Source: Defluviicoccus sp.
GTDB lineage: Bacteria > Pseudomonadota > Alphaproteobacteria > MPNO01
Direction of reading: 5' to 3'
NCBI GenBank assembly: GCA_022823775.1
Contig: JAJEHI010000131.1
Location: forward strand, 20,755 to 84,754
Length of the DNA stretch: 64,000 bases
The notes under the pieces were generated by a model. That model did not search any database. It was not told the origin of the DNA and worked only from the letters and a program-made list of their open reading frames with translations. Both the position numbers and the translations under genes were made by a program. Below, in pieces: positions 42,769-51,176 of the stretch. Numbering within the stretch: position 1 is the stretch's first letter; the number at the start of each line of letters is the position of its first letter.

Positions 42769-44022
42769 ATGACCCTGCAACGACACGCGATCGACGGGCT
42801 GGCACCGCGTTTCGTCGGCGGTACGCTCGAGATTCCCGTCTGGCACGCTCGCGGCGGCACCTCGACGGGCATCGTCCTCCTGGCGTCACACCTGCCGGCG
42901 TCGACGGAGCTCCGGGAAGAGGTCATCCGCAACGTCATGGGAGTGCCGCTCTCCGGCGAGGAACCGGGTAACCGCCAGATTACGGGCCTCGGCCGCGGTA
43001 TCACGACCAGCAACAAGGTGTTCCTGCTCGACACTTCGGAGCGGCCGGGATTCGACCTGGAAAGCACGCTCGCCCAGCTCGCCGCCGGCAAGGCCGCGAT
43101 CGACTGGAGCGTCAACTGCGGCAACATGTCGGCCTCCCTCCCCCTCGTAGCCTTCGAGGCCGGCCTGATCGCGCCCCGGGCGGGCCGCAATGAGATACGC
43201 ATCTACAACACAAATACGGGGATCGCCGCCGACGCCGTGATCGAGATGCCGCACCCCGGCGCGCCGCTCGTCCCGAACACCGAGATGCCCGGCGTGATGG
43301 GGCGGTGGCCCGGCGTCGCGCTGTCGCTGGTCGATCCGGTCGGATCGAAGACCGGCAAGCTGTTCCCGACCGGCGCGCGGCGCGACACCTTCCTCGGCGT
43401 CGAGGTCTCGTGCCTCGATTTCGCGATGCCGATGATCGTCGCGCGGGCCGAGGATCTCGGTTGCCGGGCCGACGAAACGCCCGAGGATCTGGAACAGGAC
43501 CCGGACCTGAGGGCCAGGATGCAGCCGCTCTGGGTTGCCGCCGGTCTTGCCATGGGGCTGGAGCGCGACGGCCGCGGGATGACGGCGGAAGAGCTGGCGA
43601 TCAGCGAAACCATGCCTAAAATGTGTCTCATCGCCCCGCCGACGGCCGCCGAGGCGGAGCGCGGCGCGCATGTCCGGGCGCGCTACTTCACGCCGCAGAC
43701 CTGCCACCGGTCGATGGCGGTGACCGGCGGATCGTGCCTCGCCGCCGCTTCCCTGATCCGGGGCACCGTCGCACACGAGGTGGCGGCGGGGCTCGACGCT
43801 TTAGGTCCGGATCTGAATGAGCACGAGGTCGGCATCGGTAATCCGGCCGGAGTGCTGAGGGCCGTCATCCACGGCGCGAGCGAGGGCGGGGATATCGCGA
43901 TCTCCAGCGCGTCCTACATGCGCAGCGCCCAGATCCTGATTCGCGGCCATACGCCGATCTACCACGCCTCATCCGAGTTGATCGCCCATTACCGGGACCG
44001 TTTCGCGGAGGCGGCCGAGTAA
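42769..44022 (+). CDS. PrpF family isomerase (4-oxalomesaconate tautomerase-like)
   Basis: A 417-residue protein with the PrpF hallmark IPVWHARGGTSTGIVLL at the N-terminus and the second half containing ARYFTPQTCHRSMAVTGGSC, the site of the catalytic pair. PrpF proteins isomerise methylaconitate, and relatives such as GalD tautomerise 4-oxalomesaconate in gallate degradation. A CoA- or ring-cleavage setting nearby makes the second role possible. The start is ATG 42769. It is not tightly linked to another gene. Confidence 0.88.
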   Translation: MTLQRHAIDGLAPRFVGGTLEIPVWHARGGTSTGIVLLASHLPASTELREEVIRNVMGVPLSGEEPGNRQITGLGRGITTSNKVFLLDTSERPGFDLESTLAQLAAGKAAIDWSVNCGNMSASLPLVAFEAGLIAPRAGRNEIRIYNTNTGIAADAVIEMPHPGAPLVPNTEMPGVMGRWPGVALSLVDPVGSKTGKLFPTGARRDTFLGVEVSCLDFAMPMIVARAEDLGCRADETPEDLEQDPDLRARMQPLWVAAGLAMGLERDGRGMTAEELAISETMPKMCLIAPPTAAEAERGAHVRARYFTPQTCHRSMAVTGGSCLAAASLIRGTVAHEVAAGLDALGPDLNEHEVGIGNPAGVLRAVIHGASEGGDIAISSASYMRSAQILIRGHTPIYHASSELIAHYRDRFAEAAE

Positions 44023-44099
44023 GCCGCCGGGCGCGATGCCGAGGCTGACAACTCCGCCGGCGATTGCTATATAGCGGGCCTTCACCCAATGGGTGCGAA

Positions 44100-44175
44100 T
44101 CCCCGGTAGCTCAGTTGGTAGAGCGGGTGGCTGTTAACCACCATGTCGCTGGTTCGAGTCCGGCCCGGGGAGCCA
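44100..44175 (+). tRNA. tRNA-Asn (GTT)
   Basis: The acceptor stem TCCCCGG (44100-44106) pairs with CCGGGGA (44165-44171). A G discriminator and encoded CCA follow. The D arm is GCTCAGTTGGTAGAGC, the anticodon arm GGTGGCTGTTAACCACC with anticodon GTT, and the T loop GTTCGAGTCC. It is complete. Confidence 0.97.
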
Positions 44176-44216
44176 GTTTCCGGACCGCAGGCAACGCAGC
44201 CTGCCGGCCTGTGCAA

Positions 44217-44252
44217 GGCCCCGACGGTTGTGATCGTCGGGGCCTCGTTCTT
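44217..44252 (+). terminator. intrinsic terminator after tRNA-Asn
   Basis: GGCCCCGACG (44217-44226) pairs perfectly with CGTCGGGGCC (44235-44244) around an eight-base loop. A TCGTTCTT tract follows. It lies about 40 bases past the tRNA, in the right place to end its transcript. Confidence 0.85.
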
Positions 44253-44342
44253 CCGGATACTCAACATCGTTCTGCTTGAACCGTTGAGCGTCGGCGTCCG
44301 ATTCGGTACGATTGCATGATACAGAAACTGTGAATCTGTGAA

Positions 44343-44606
44343 ATGAAAAACATTACGGTTTCCGTCGACGAAGAGACCTATCGCCTCTCCCGAATCCGGG
44401 CGGCGGAAGCCGGCACGTCGGTCTCGGCGCTCGTACGGGGCTTCCTGAAGGAGCTGGCTGAAGGCAGCGACCCGGAGAGCAGGTTCGACCGCCTGCGCAG
44501 ATTGCAGGACGAAACGCTGGAAGCGATCCGCGCCCGAGGCGCGGGCTTGCGCGCCGCGGACAATCTGCCGCGGGAGAGATTGTACGACCGCGATGCGCTT
44601 CGTTGA
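44343..44606 (+). CDS. ribbon-helix-helix antitoxin, VapB-like
   Basis: An 87-residue protein with an N-terminal ribbon-helix-helix (MKNITVSVDEETYRLSRIRA then GTSVSALVRGFLKEL) and a charged C-terminal tail suited to toxin binding. It overlaps the PIN-domain gene by 14 bases, the usual antitoxin-first layout. It should repress its own operon and neutralise the downstream RNase. It begins about 167 bases after tRNA-Asn. Confidence 0.88.
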   Translation: MKNITVSVDEETYRLSRIRAAEAGTSVSALVRGFLKELAEGSDPESRFDRLRRLQDETLEAIRARGAGLRAADNLPRERLYDRDALR

Positions 44607-45033
44607 CACGAACATCCTGCTTTACGCGGTCGGCGCGGAGGAACGGGACCGGGAGAAGCGGCGGCTTTCGCTCGACCTGCTGACCTCGACGGATCTCGCG
44701 CTGTCGGTGCAGGTGCTCCAGGAATTCTATTATCAGGCGACCCGCCCCTCGCGACCCGGCGCGTTGCGGCACGACGAGGCGGTGGCCTTCGTCCATTCCA
44801 TGCAGCGGTTTCCCGTCCAGCCCATCACCCCCGGCGTGATGCACGCGGCATTCGGGATTTGCGAGCGTTTCCGACTGTCCTATTGGGACAGCGCCATCCT
44901 TGCCGCCGCGCGCGCATCCGACTGCGAAACCGTCTATTCGGAAGACATGAGCCACGGGCAGGATTACGGCGGTGTACGCGTCGAAAATCCCTTCGTGGGC
45001 GCGATTCTGCCCGGTCGGCCCTCGCCGGGGTAG
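44593..45033 (+). CDS. vapC: PIN-domain ribonuclease toxin, VapC-like
   Basis: A 146-residue PIN domain (MRFVDTNILLYAV) with the acidic catalytic set Asp5, Glu44 (LQEFYYQ), Asp99 (SYWDSAILAAA) and Asp118. Such toxins cleave tRNA or rRNA when released from antitoxin. It is translationally overlapped with the RHH antitoxin. Its composition does not differ sharply from its neighbours. Confidence 0.9.
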   Translation: MRFVDTNILLYAVGAEERDREKRRLSLDLLTSTDLALSVQVLQEFYYQATRPSRPGALRHDEAVAFVHSMQRFPVQPITPGVMHAAFGICERFRLSYWDSAILAAARASDCETVYSEDMSHGQDYGGVRVENPFVGAILPGRPSPG

Positions 45034-45041
45034 AGTCGGGT

Positions 45042-45374
45042 ATGCCCGCAAACCTCGTCCGCCTTGATCTCGCACGATTCAGCGCGCGCGATCTCGAAAA
45101 GATCGGGAAGCTGGCGGGAAAGCTCAGGCTGATGCACCGCTGGTACCGGAGCGAGCGCGTTTCGACGGCCGGAACGGACGAGATCCGGGTCTATTCGGGC
45201 GACCGCAGCAACGCGCCTTATTCCTGCTACCGCATTTCACGGCTTGAAGACGGTTCGTATCGCCTCTCCGACCACCGGTCGGGACGCGAGATCGCCCTGG
45301 CGCGCTCGATCGATCCGGTCATCGAAGCCATTCCGGGCGATTTCTTCTACGCCGGCGCCCGACGCAAGGGCTAA
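45042..45374 (+). CDS. hypothetical protein
   Basis: A 110-residue protein beginning MPANLVRLDLARFSARDLEK, with a Tyr-rich beta segment (IRVYSGDRSNAPYSCYRISR). It has no signal peptide, membrane segment or recognised motif. ATG 45042 is eight bases past the PIN toxin stop, so it may belong to the same transcript as a third module gene. Function is unknown. Confidence 0.65.
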   Translation: MPANLVRLDLARFSARDLEKIGKLAGKLRLMHRWYRSERVSTAGTDEIRVYSGDRSNAPYSCYRISRLEDGSYRLSDHRSGREIALARSIDPVIEAIPGDFFYAGARRKG

Positions 45375-45397
45375 GTCAACTCAGGGAGGTAAAGACC

Positions 45398-45790
45398 ATG
45401 GAACGGGAAGCGATCCACGTCGCGGGTATTTCGGAAGCGCTGAAGGCGGCGGACGTGCCGCTGAGCCCGGCGATCAAGGCGAACGGCTTCGTGTTCGTCT
45501 CCGGCACCCCGCCGATCGACCCGGCAACCGGGAAGGTGTCCAGCGCCGACATCGCCACCCAGACCGAGCTGGTGATGGAGAACCTGAAGGCCGTTCTGGA
45601 GGCCGCCGGTTCGAGCCTCGACAAGGTGGTCAAGGTCAACGTCTTCATTTCCAACGCCGGCTATTACGACCTCGTCAACAAGGTCTATGGGCGTTATTTC
45701 GACGATCCGGCTCCGGCGCGCACCTTTGTTGCCGTGGGCTCATGGCCCTGGCCCTTCGACATCGAGATCGAGTGCACGGCGCTCGCCTGA
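45398..45790 (+). CDS. RidA/YjgF family protein
   Basis: A 130-residue RidA-fold trimer protein with SPAIKANGFVFVSGTPPIDP and the conserved PARTFVAVGSWPWPFDIEIE, which contains the active-site Arg. RidA proteins hydrolyse reactive enamines or imines. Some members in this fold are 2-aminomuconate deaminases (NbaF-like). The neighbour just downstream is 3-hydroxyanthranilate dioxygenase, which makes that role worth testing, though general RidA activity is the safer call. Confidence 0.92.
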   Translation: MEREAIHVAGISEALKAADVPLSPAIKANGFVFVSGTPPIDPATGKVSSADIATQTELVMENLKAVLEAAGSSLDKVVKVNVFISNAGYYDLVNKVYGRYFDDPAPARTFVAVGSWPWPFDIEIECTALA

Positions 45791-45842
45791 CGAGGACGCC
45801 CGGGTGTGCGGGTTCGTTGTTTCCGCCCCGCGCCTCGGCTAG

Positions 45843-46409
<567 letters not shown>

Positions 46410-46497
46410 CGCCCCGCAGCCCTTTCGGCGCTAGCCCCGGCGTTCCTCGGTACGGCGTTTCGCGCGTGCCCGGAAACCCTTGCGGTAAGGAAGGAAC

Positions 46498-48087
46498 ATG
46501 AACGGGATCCCCCGCTCGGTACACAGCTACGACGAGACGTTCGATGTCGTGGTCGTCGGCTACGGTTTTTCGGGATCCATCTCGGCGCTGGAGGCCTCGC
46601 GGGCCGGCGCACGGGTGCTTCTGATCGAGAAGACCGGTGTGCCCGGCGGCATCTCGATCTGCTCTTACGGCGCGGTGCGCTGCGCCATGGATGCCGACCG
46701 CGCCTACAGCTATCTGACCGCCACCAACGCCGGTCGCACATCGGACGAGGTGGTTCGTACGCTCGCCGAGGGAATGTCCGGTCTCGAGCCCTATGTACGC
46801 GAACTCGCCAGGGTCAACGACGCGGAGATCACGACTACCATCGAGACCGGCAAGACCGGGGCGAACTACCCGCTGCCCGGTTTCGACGCCTTCTACCAGA
46901 CGGTCGTCGTTTCGGTGCCGAACTTCGATGCCCGCGCGTTTTACCCCTGGGCCAACGGCGCGCCCGGCGGGCCGATGCTCTTCAAGATCATCGACGACAA
47001 CCTCGCGAACGAAGACGTCGAGATCCGGCTCAACACCCGCGCGCTCAGGTTGCTCACCTCGGAGGACGGGTCCGAGGTCCGTGGCGTCACGGTCGAGGGG
47101 CCGGACGGCATCGGCCGGATCCGGGCGCGACGCGGCGTGATCCTGGCGTGCGGCGGGTTCGAAGGCAGCCCCGAACGCCAGGACCAGTTTTGGGAAGGTC
47201 GGCCCATTCTCTCCGCGGCCGCGCGTCACAACACCGGCGACGGAATCGACATGGCGCAGGATCTCGGCGCGCAGCTCTGGCACATGTGGCACTTCCACGG
47301 CGCCTACGGTTTCCGGAGCCCCGACCCCGACTACCCTTACGCCATCCGGGTCAAGCGGCTGCCGGACTGGCGGCCGGGCGGCGGCGGCTTCATGGCGCGG
47401 CGCGACGAGTCCGGCGAGATCAGCGATGCGCAAGTCAAGATGACCTGGATCCTGCTGGATCGCGACGGGCGCCGCTACATGAACGAATATCCGCCATATA
47501 CGCACGACACCGGGCACCGCCAGATGCAGCTCTACGATACGGTGCGGCAGGCCTACCCTCGTATCCCGAGCTACCTGATCTGCGACGAGAACGGCCGAAA
47601 GCTCTATCCGCTGGGCCGCCCCACGTCCAACGACAAGGACCTCCGCCTCGAGTGGAGCGCCGACAATCTCGCGGAGGTGGAGGCGGGCATTCTGACCCGC
47701 GCGGACACGCTCGCCGGACTCGCCACGGCGCTCGAGCTCGATCCGGCGACGGTGGAAGAGAGCGTCGCGCGCTGGAACGCTCTCTGCGAAGCGGAACGCG
47801 ACGACGATTTCGGCCGCCCGCCCGGCACCATGCTGCCGATCGACGCTCCGCCGTTCTACGGCGCCCCCGTATGGCCCGTGGTATCCAACACCCAGGGCGG
47901 GCCGGTGCACGACAGCCGCCAGCGGGTGATCGACGTGTTCGGCGCGCCGATCCCGAGGCTCTATGCGGCGGGCGAGCTCGGCAGCGCCTTCGGCCATCTC
48001 TACATGTCGGGCGGCAACATCGCGGAATGCTTCGTCTCCGGCCGCATCGCCGGGGCCGGAGCCGCTGCGCTCGAGGAGTGGAGTTGA
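46498..48087 (+). CDS. FAD-dependent dehydrogenase/fumarate reductase-like flavoprotein
   Basis: A 529-residue flavoprotein of the FAD_binding_2 family. The dinucleotide fold is at FDVVVVGYGFSGSISALEAS. The substrate cap is followed by RGVILACGGFEG and the C-terminal FAD segment LYAAGELGSAFGHLYMSGGN. Family members include fumarate and urocanate reductases and 3-ketosteroid dehydrogenases. No signal peptide or heme motif is seen, so it is probably a cytoplasmic oxidoreductase. It lies about 100 bases upstream of a TRAP permease on the same strand, and may act on the imported compound. Confidence 0.88.
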   Translation: MNGIPRSVHSYDETFDVVVVGYGFSGSISALEASRAGARVLLIEKTGVPGGISICSYGAVRCAMDADRAYSYLTATNAGRTSDEVVRTLAEGMSGLEPYVRELARVNDAEITTTIETGKTGANYPLPGFDAFYQTVVVSVPNFDARAFYPWANGAPGGPMLFKIIDDNLANEDVEIRLNTRALRLLTSEDGSEVRGVTVEGPDGIGRIRARRGVILACGGFEGSPERQDQFWEGRPILSAAARHNTGDGIDMAQDLGAQLWHMWHFHGAYGFRSPDPDYPYAIRVKRLPDWRPGGGGFMARRDESGEISDAQVKMTWILLDRDGRRYMNEYPPYTHDTGHRQMQLYDTVRQAYPRIPSYLICDENGRKLYPLGRPTSNDKDLRLEWSADNLAEVEAGILTRADTLAGLATALELDPATVEESVARWNALCEAERDDDFGRPPGTMLPIDAPPFYGAPVWPVVSNTQGGPVHDSRQRVIDVFGAPIPRLYAAGELGSAFGHLYMSGGNIAECFVSGRIAGAGAAALEEWS

Positions 48088-48187
48088 ACGGCCGGGAGTG
48101 GCGTTGTCCAGGGGCTTCCGATAGGCTGAGCTCTCCTGCAGCGGCCTGATCGCCGCTTTCCCCGGACCCAGGGCGGGGGGACGTGGC

Positions 48188-50098
48188 TTGCTGACCCTCT
48201 ACAGCGCGCGCGCGTGCGCCGGGGCGATGACCCTGTTTTCCCTGTTGCTCGCGCTGCAGATACCGTCCTATCTGGGTATCGCGCTGTACAAGGAGCAGTT
48301 CCTGGCGGTGGCCGCCGGGCTTACGCTCACGACGGTTTTTCTCCTCACCCGCGCCGGCCGGAGCAAGGACGGTCGCGTTCCCTGGTACGATTGGATCATC
48401 GCGCTGATCGCGCCGGCGGTGCTGTTCTCGATCGCGATCTGGTACGCCTATTTCCTGCGCGAGCAGCCTTTCGGCCCGCCGGAAATGCTGGCAATGGGCA
48501 GCGTCATCGTAATCCTCGTCATGGAGGCGCTGAGACGTACCGCCGGTCTGTTCTTGTTCTTCATTGTGCTCGGGTTCATAGTCTATGCGATGGTCGGCCA
48601 CCTGGTGCCGGCACCGCTGACCGGCCGCTCGATCGCGATCGAGGAACTGCCGATATACCTGGGCTTCGATCCGAGCGCGCTGCTGGGCGCGGCGCTGAGC
48701 GTCTCGGTCACCATCGTGATCCTGTTCATTTTCCTGGGCCAGCTCCTGTTCAAGACCGGCGGCGGCGAATTCTTCACCGACCTGGCAATGGCCACGATGG
48801 GGCGCAGGCGCGGCGGCGCGGCGAAGATCTCGGTCGTGGCGTCGGCGATGTTCGGTTCGATCTCCGGCAGCGCGGTTTCCAACGTGGCAACGACCGGGGT
48901 CATCACCATCCCGCTCATGCAGCGCTCGGGTTATTCCGGCGTTCAGGCGGGCGCGATCGAGGCGATCGCATCGACCGGGGGCCAGTTCATGCCCCCGATC
49001 ATGGGCGCGGCGGCGTTTCTGATGGCCGAGTTCCTGGAGCTGCCCTACACCGACGTGATCGTCGCCGGGCTGATCCCGGCGCTTCTCTATTATTTCGCCG
49101 TTTTCGTGCAGGTGGACCTCGTGGCGGCGCGCGACGACATCACCGCCGCAGCGGAGTCGCTTCCGAAGGTGCGAACCGTCCTGAAGGAAGGATGGCATTT
49201 CATCGTTCCCTTCGCGGTGCTGATCTTCGCCTTGTTCGAGCTCAACACCGAGCCGGAAATCGCGGCACTGTACGCGGCGGCGACGATCGCCGTCGGCGGT
49301 GCGCTCCGTCCTTACAAGGGCAAGCGGCTGCGCCTCCGGGAGTTTTTCGCCACATTCTGGGATACCGGCATCGCGATGGTGGAGCTCAACATCATCGTCG
49401 CGGCCGCGGGTTTCGTGATCGGCATCCTTAATCTCAGCGGCGGCGGGTTCGCCCTCACGCTGTTTCTGATCGAGCTCGGCGGCGAGCAGCTCGCGGTGCT
49501 GCTTCTGATCGCGGCGGGCATCTGCATCCTGCTCGGCATGGGGATGCCGACCACCGGTGTCTATGTGCTGCTCGCCGCGCTGGTCGCGCCGTCGCTCGTC
49601 GAGGCCGGAGTGCTGCCTCTCGCGGCACATGTCTTCATCCTTTACTTCGGCATGATGTCCATGATCACTCCGCCGATCGCGCTCGCCGCATTCGCCGCCG
49701 CAACGCTGTCCCGGGAAAGCCCGACGCGGACCGGATTCATGGCGATGAAGCTCGGCTGGGTCGCCTATGTCGTGCCTTTCCTGTTCGTGCTTTCGCCGAC
49801 CCTGATCATGCAGGGCGAGGCGGAGCAGATCGCGATCAACGTCGCGACGGCAACGGTCGGCGTCTATCTCGTCGCGGTTGCCGTCGAAGGATATTTCGCC
49901 CGTCCCCTCGACGTTGCGCGCCGGCTCGCGCTCGGCGTGGTCGGTCTGGTCGCGATGATGCCGGACACCGCGCTGGGGCTCGAAGGCGCCGTGGCAATCG
50001 CCGGTTCCGCGATCGGGCTGACGATCCTGGGGCACGAACATTTTGCGTTCCGTCGCGCACGGCTCCGGAATGTGCCGCCGGACGTGGCGGGAGAATGA
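48188..50098 (+). CDS. TRAP transporter fused permease (4TM-12TM)
   Basis: A 636-residue polytopic membrane protein fusing the small and large TRAP subunits. It has the DctM-like LFIFLGQLLFKTGGGEFFTD and MFGSISGSAVSNVATTGVIT, followed by GGQFMPPIMGAAAFLMAEFL and LGMGMPTTGVYVLLAALVAP. It uses an ion gradient to import small carboxylic acids or amides. TTG 48188 opens the frame. ATG 48227 is a possible alternative start inside the first segment. The following gene encodes its TAXI binding protein, giving a two-gene TAXI-TRAP system. Confidence 0.92.
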   Translation: MLTLYSARACAGAMTLFSLLLALQIPSYLGIALYKEQFLAVAAGLTLTTVFLLTRAGRSKDGRVPWYDWIIALIAPAVLFSIAIWYAYFLREQPFGPPEMLAMGSVIVILVMEALRRTAGLFLFFIVLGFIVYAMVGHLVPAPLTGRSIAIEELPIYLGFDPSALLGAALSVSVTIVILFIFLGQLLFKTGGGEFFTDLAMATMGRRRGGAAKISVVASAMFGSISGSAVSNVATTGVITIPLMQRSGYSGVQAGAIEAIASTGGQFMPPIMGAAAFLMAEFLELPYTDVIVAGLIPALLYYFAVFVQVDLVAARDDITAAAESLPKVRTVLKEGWHFIVPFAVLIFALFELNTEPEIAALYAAATIAVGGALRPYKGKRLRLREFFATFWDTGIAMVELNIIVAAAGFVIGILNLSGGGFALTLFLIELGGEQLAVLLLIAAGICILLGMGMPTTGVYVLLAALVAPSLVEAGVLPLAAHVFILYFGMMSMITPPIALAAFAAATLSRESPTRTGFMAMKLGWVAYVVPFLFVLSPTLIMQGEAEQIAINVATATVGVYLVAVAVEGYFARPLDVARRLALGVVGLVAMMPDTALGLEGAVAIAGSAIGLTILGHEHFAFRRARLRNVPPDVAGE

Positions 50099-50141
50099 TG
50101 TCTCTCCGCGTTACAGACCGGACCGAAAAGGGAGGATAAGC

Positions 50142-51110
50142 ATGCGCAAGTTCACGATAGCGACGGTTGCCGGCATTGCCGTCGCCGCGGCCGGCACCGC
50201 GCTCCACGCACAGACCTACAGCGTCGGCACCAATCCGCAGGGATCGCTCGCCTTCGCCTCCGGTACCGCCGTGGCCAAGGTGATGGCCCAGATGGGCAAG
50301 CTCCAGTTCCGGGTCGCGCCCTATGGCGGCTCGTCGACCTATCTGCCGCTGATCCACGCCAAGAAGCTGGACTTCGGATTCGCCAACCAAGGGGAGACCG
50401 CCTTTGCCTATGACGGGACGGCGATCTTCGAAGGCCGGCCGAACAAGGGGTTGCGCAATGTCGGCGTGATGTACCGCATCAACGGCACGTTCGCTGTGCC
50501 CAAGGATTCGCCGATCCGCAAGATCAGCGACCTGAAGGGCAAACGCGTGCCGTCCGATTACACCAGCGGCCGCATCTTCCACTACATCACCGGCGGAATA
50601 CTCGCCACCCAGAAGATGAGCTACGACGACGTTCGCCGGTTCCCGGTGCCGACCTTCATCCGGGGCATCAACGCGTTGGTTCAGGGGAAGGTGGATACGG
50701 CCTACATCCCGTTGAACGCGGGCGCCGGCAAGAAAGCGATGGCCACCATGAAGAACGGCTGGCGCTATATCTCTTTCGACGTCACGCCGGAGGGCGCGCA
50801 GCGGATGCACGGCGTGCTTCCCTACGCCGAACCCAACGTGGTTCCGCCCAAGAAGACCAATACCGGCGTGGTCGAACCGACGGCCATGATGCGGGTGCAG
50901 TTCTACCTCGTCACCGGCGCCCATGTGTCCGACGAGGTGGTTTATCGGACCGCCAAGACGCTCTACCACAATAAGAAAGCGCTCGCGCTGGCTTTCGGAC
51001 CGTTCAACCGCATGGTACCCGCGGAAATGGCGGCCAAGCACTCGAACCCGTATCACCCCGGGGCGATCAGGTTTTACAAGGAAGTGGGCCTCTGGCCGCC
51101 CAAGAACTGA
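50142..51110 (+). CDS. TAXI-type TRAP solute-binding protein
   Basis: A 322-residue periplasmic binding protein with a signal peptide (MRKFTIATVAGIAVAAAG...LHAQ). The mature TAXI domain begins TYSVGTNPQGSLAFASG. ATG 50142 has GGGAGGA six bases upstream. It captures the substrate for the fused permease just upstream. A hairpin at 51126-51152 follows the gene and may raise its transcript level relative to the downstream amidase. Confidence 0.94.
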   Translation: MRKFTIATVAGIAVAAAGTALHAQTYSVGTNPQGSLAFASGTAVAKVMAQMGKLQFRVAPYGGSSTYLPLIHAKKLDFGFANQGETAFAYDGTAIFEGRPNKGLRNVGVMYRINGTFAVPKDSPIRKISDLKGKRVPSDYTSGRIFHYITGGILATQKMSYDDVRRFPVPTFIRGINALVQGKVDTAYIPLNAGAGKKAMATMKNGWRYISFDVTPEGAQRMHGVLPYAEPNVVPPKKTNTGVVEPTAMMRVQFYLVTGAHVSDEVVYRTAKTLYHNKKALALAFGPFNRMVPAEMAAKHSNPYHPGAIRFYKEVGLWPPKN

Positions 51111-51125
51111 CACGACAGCCCGGAA

Positions 51126-51152
51126 GGTCGGGGCGCTTGCCGCGCCCCGACC
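51126..51152 (+). terminator. stem-loop between TAXI gene and amidase
   Basis: GGTCGGGGCG (51126-51135) pairs perfectly with CGCCCCGACC (51143-51152) around a seven-base loop, followed by a short GTTT. The T run is weak, so partial termination or 3'-end protection of the binding-protein mRNA is as likely as full termination. Confidence 0.6.
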
Positions 51153-51176
51153 GTTTCCACCATCAGGGAGGTATCG

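Noticed and set aside
42197..42772. A 191-codon plus-strand frame filling the gap before the PrpF gene
   Set aside because: Its composition is shadow-like. The opposite strand in this gap holds a recognisable Rieske remnant, which explains the open frame.
47435..50041. An 868-codon minus-strand frame opposite the flavoprotein and TRAP permease
   Set aside because: The sequence is a His/Arg/Asp-rich low-complexity shadow of membrane codons, with no family similarity.
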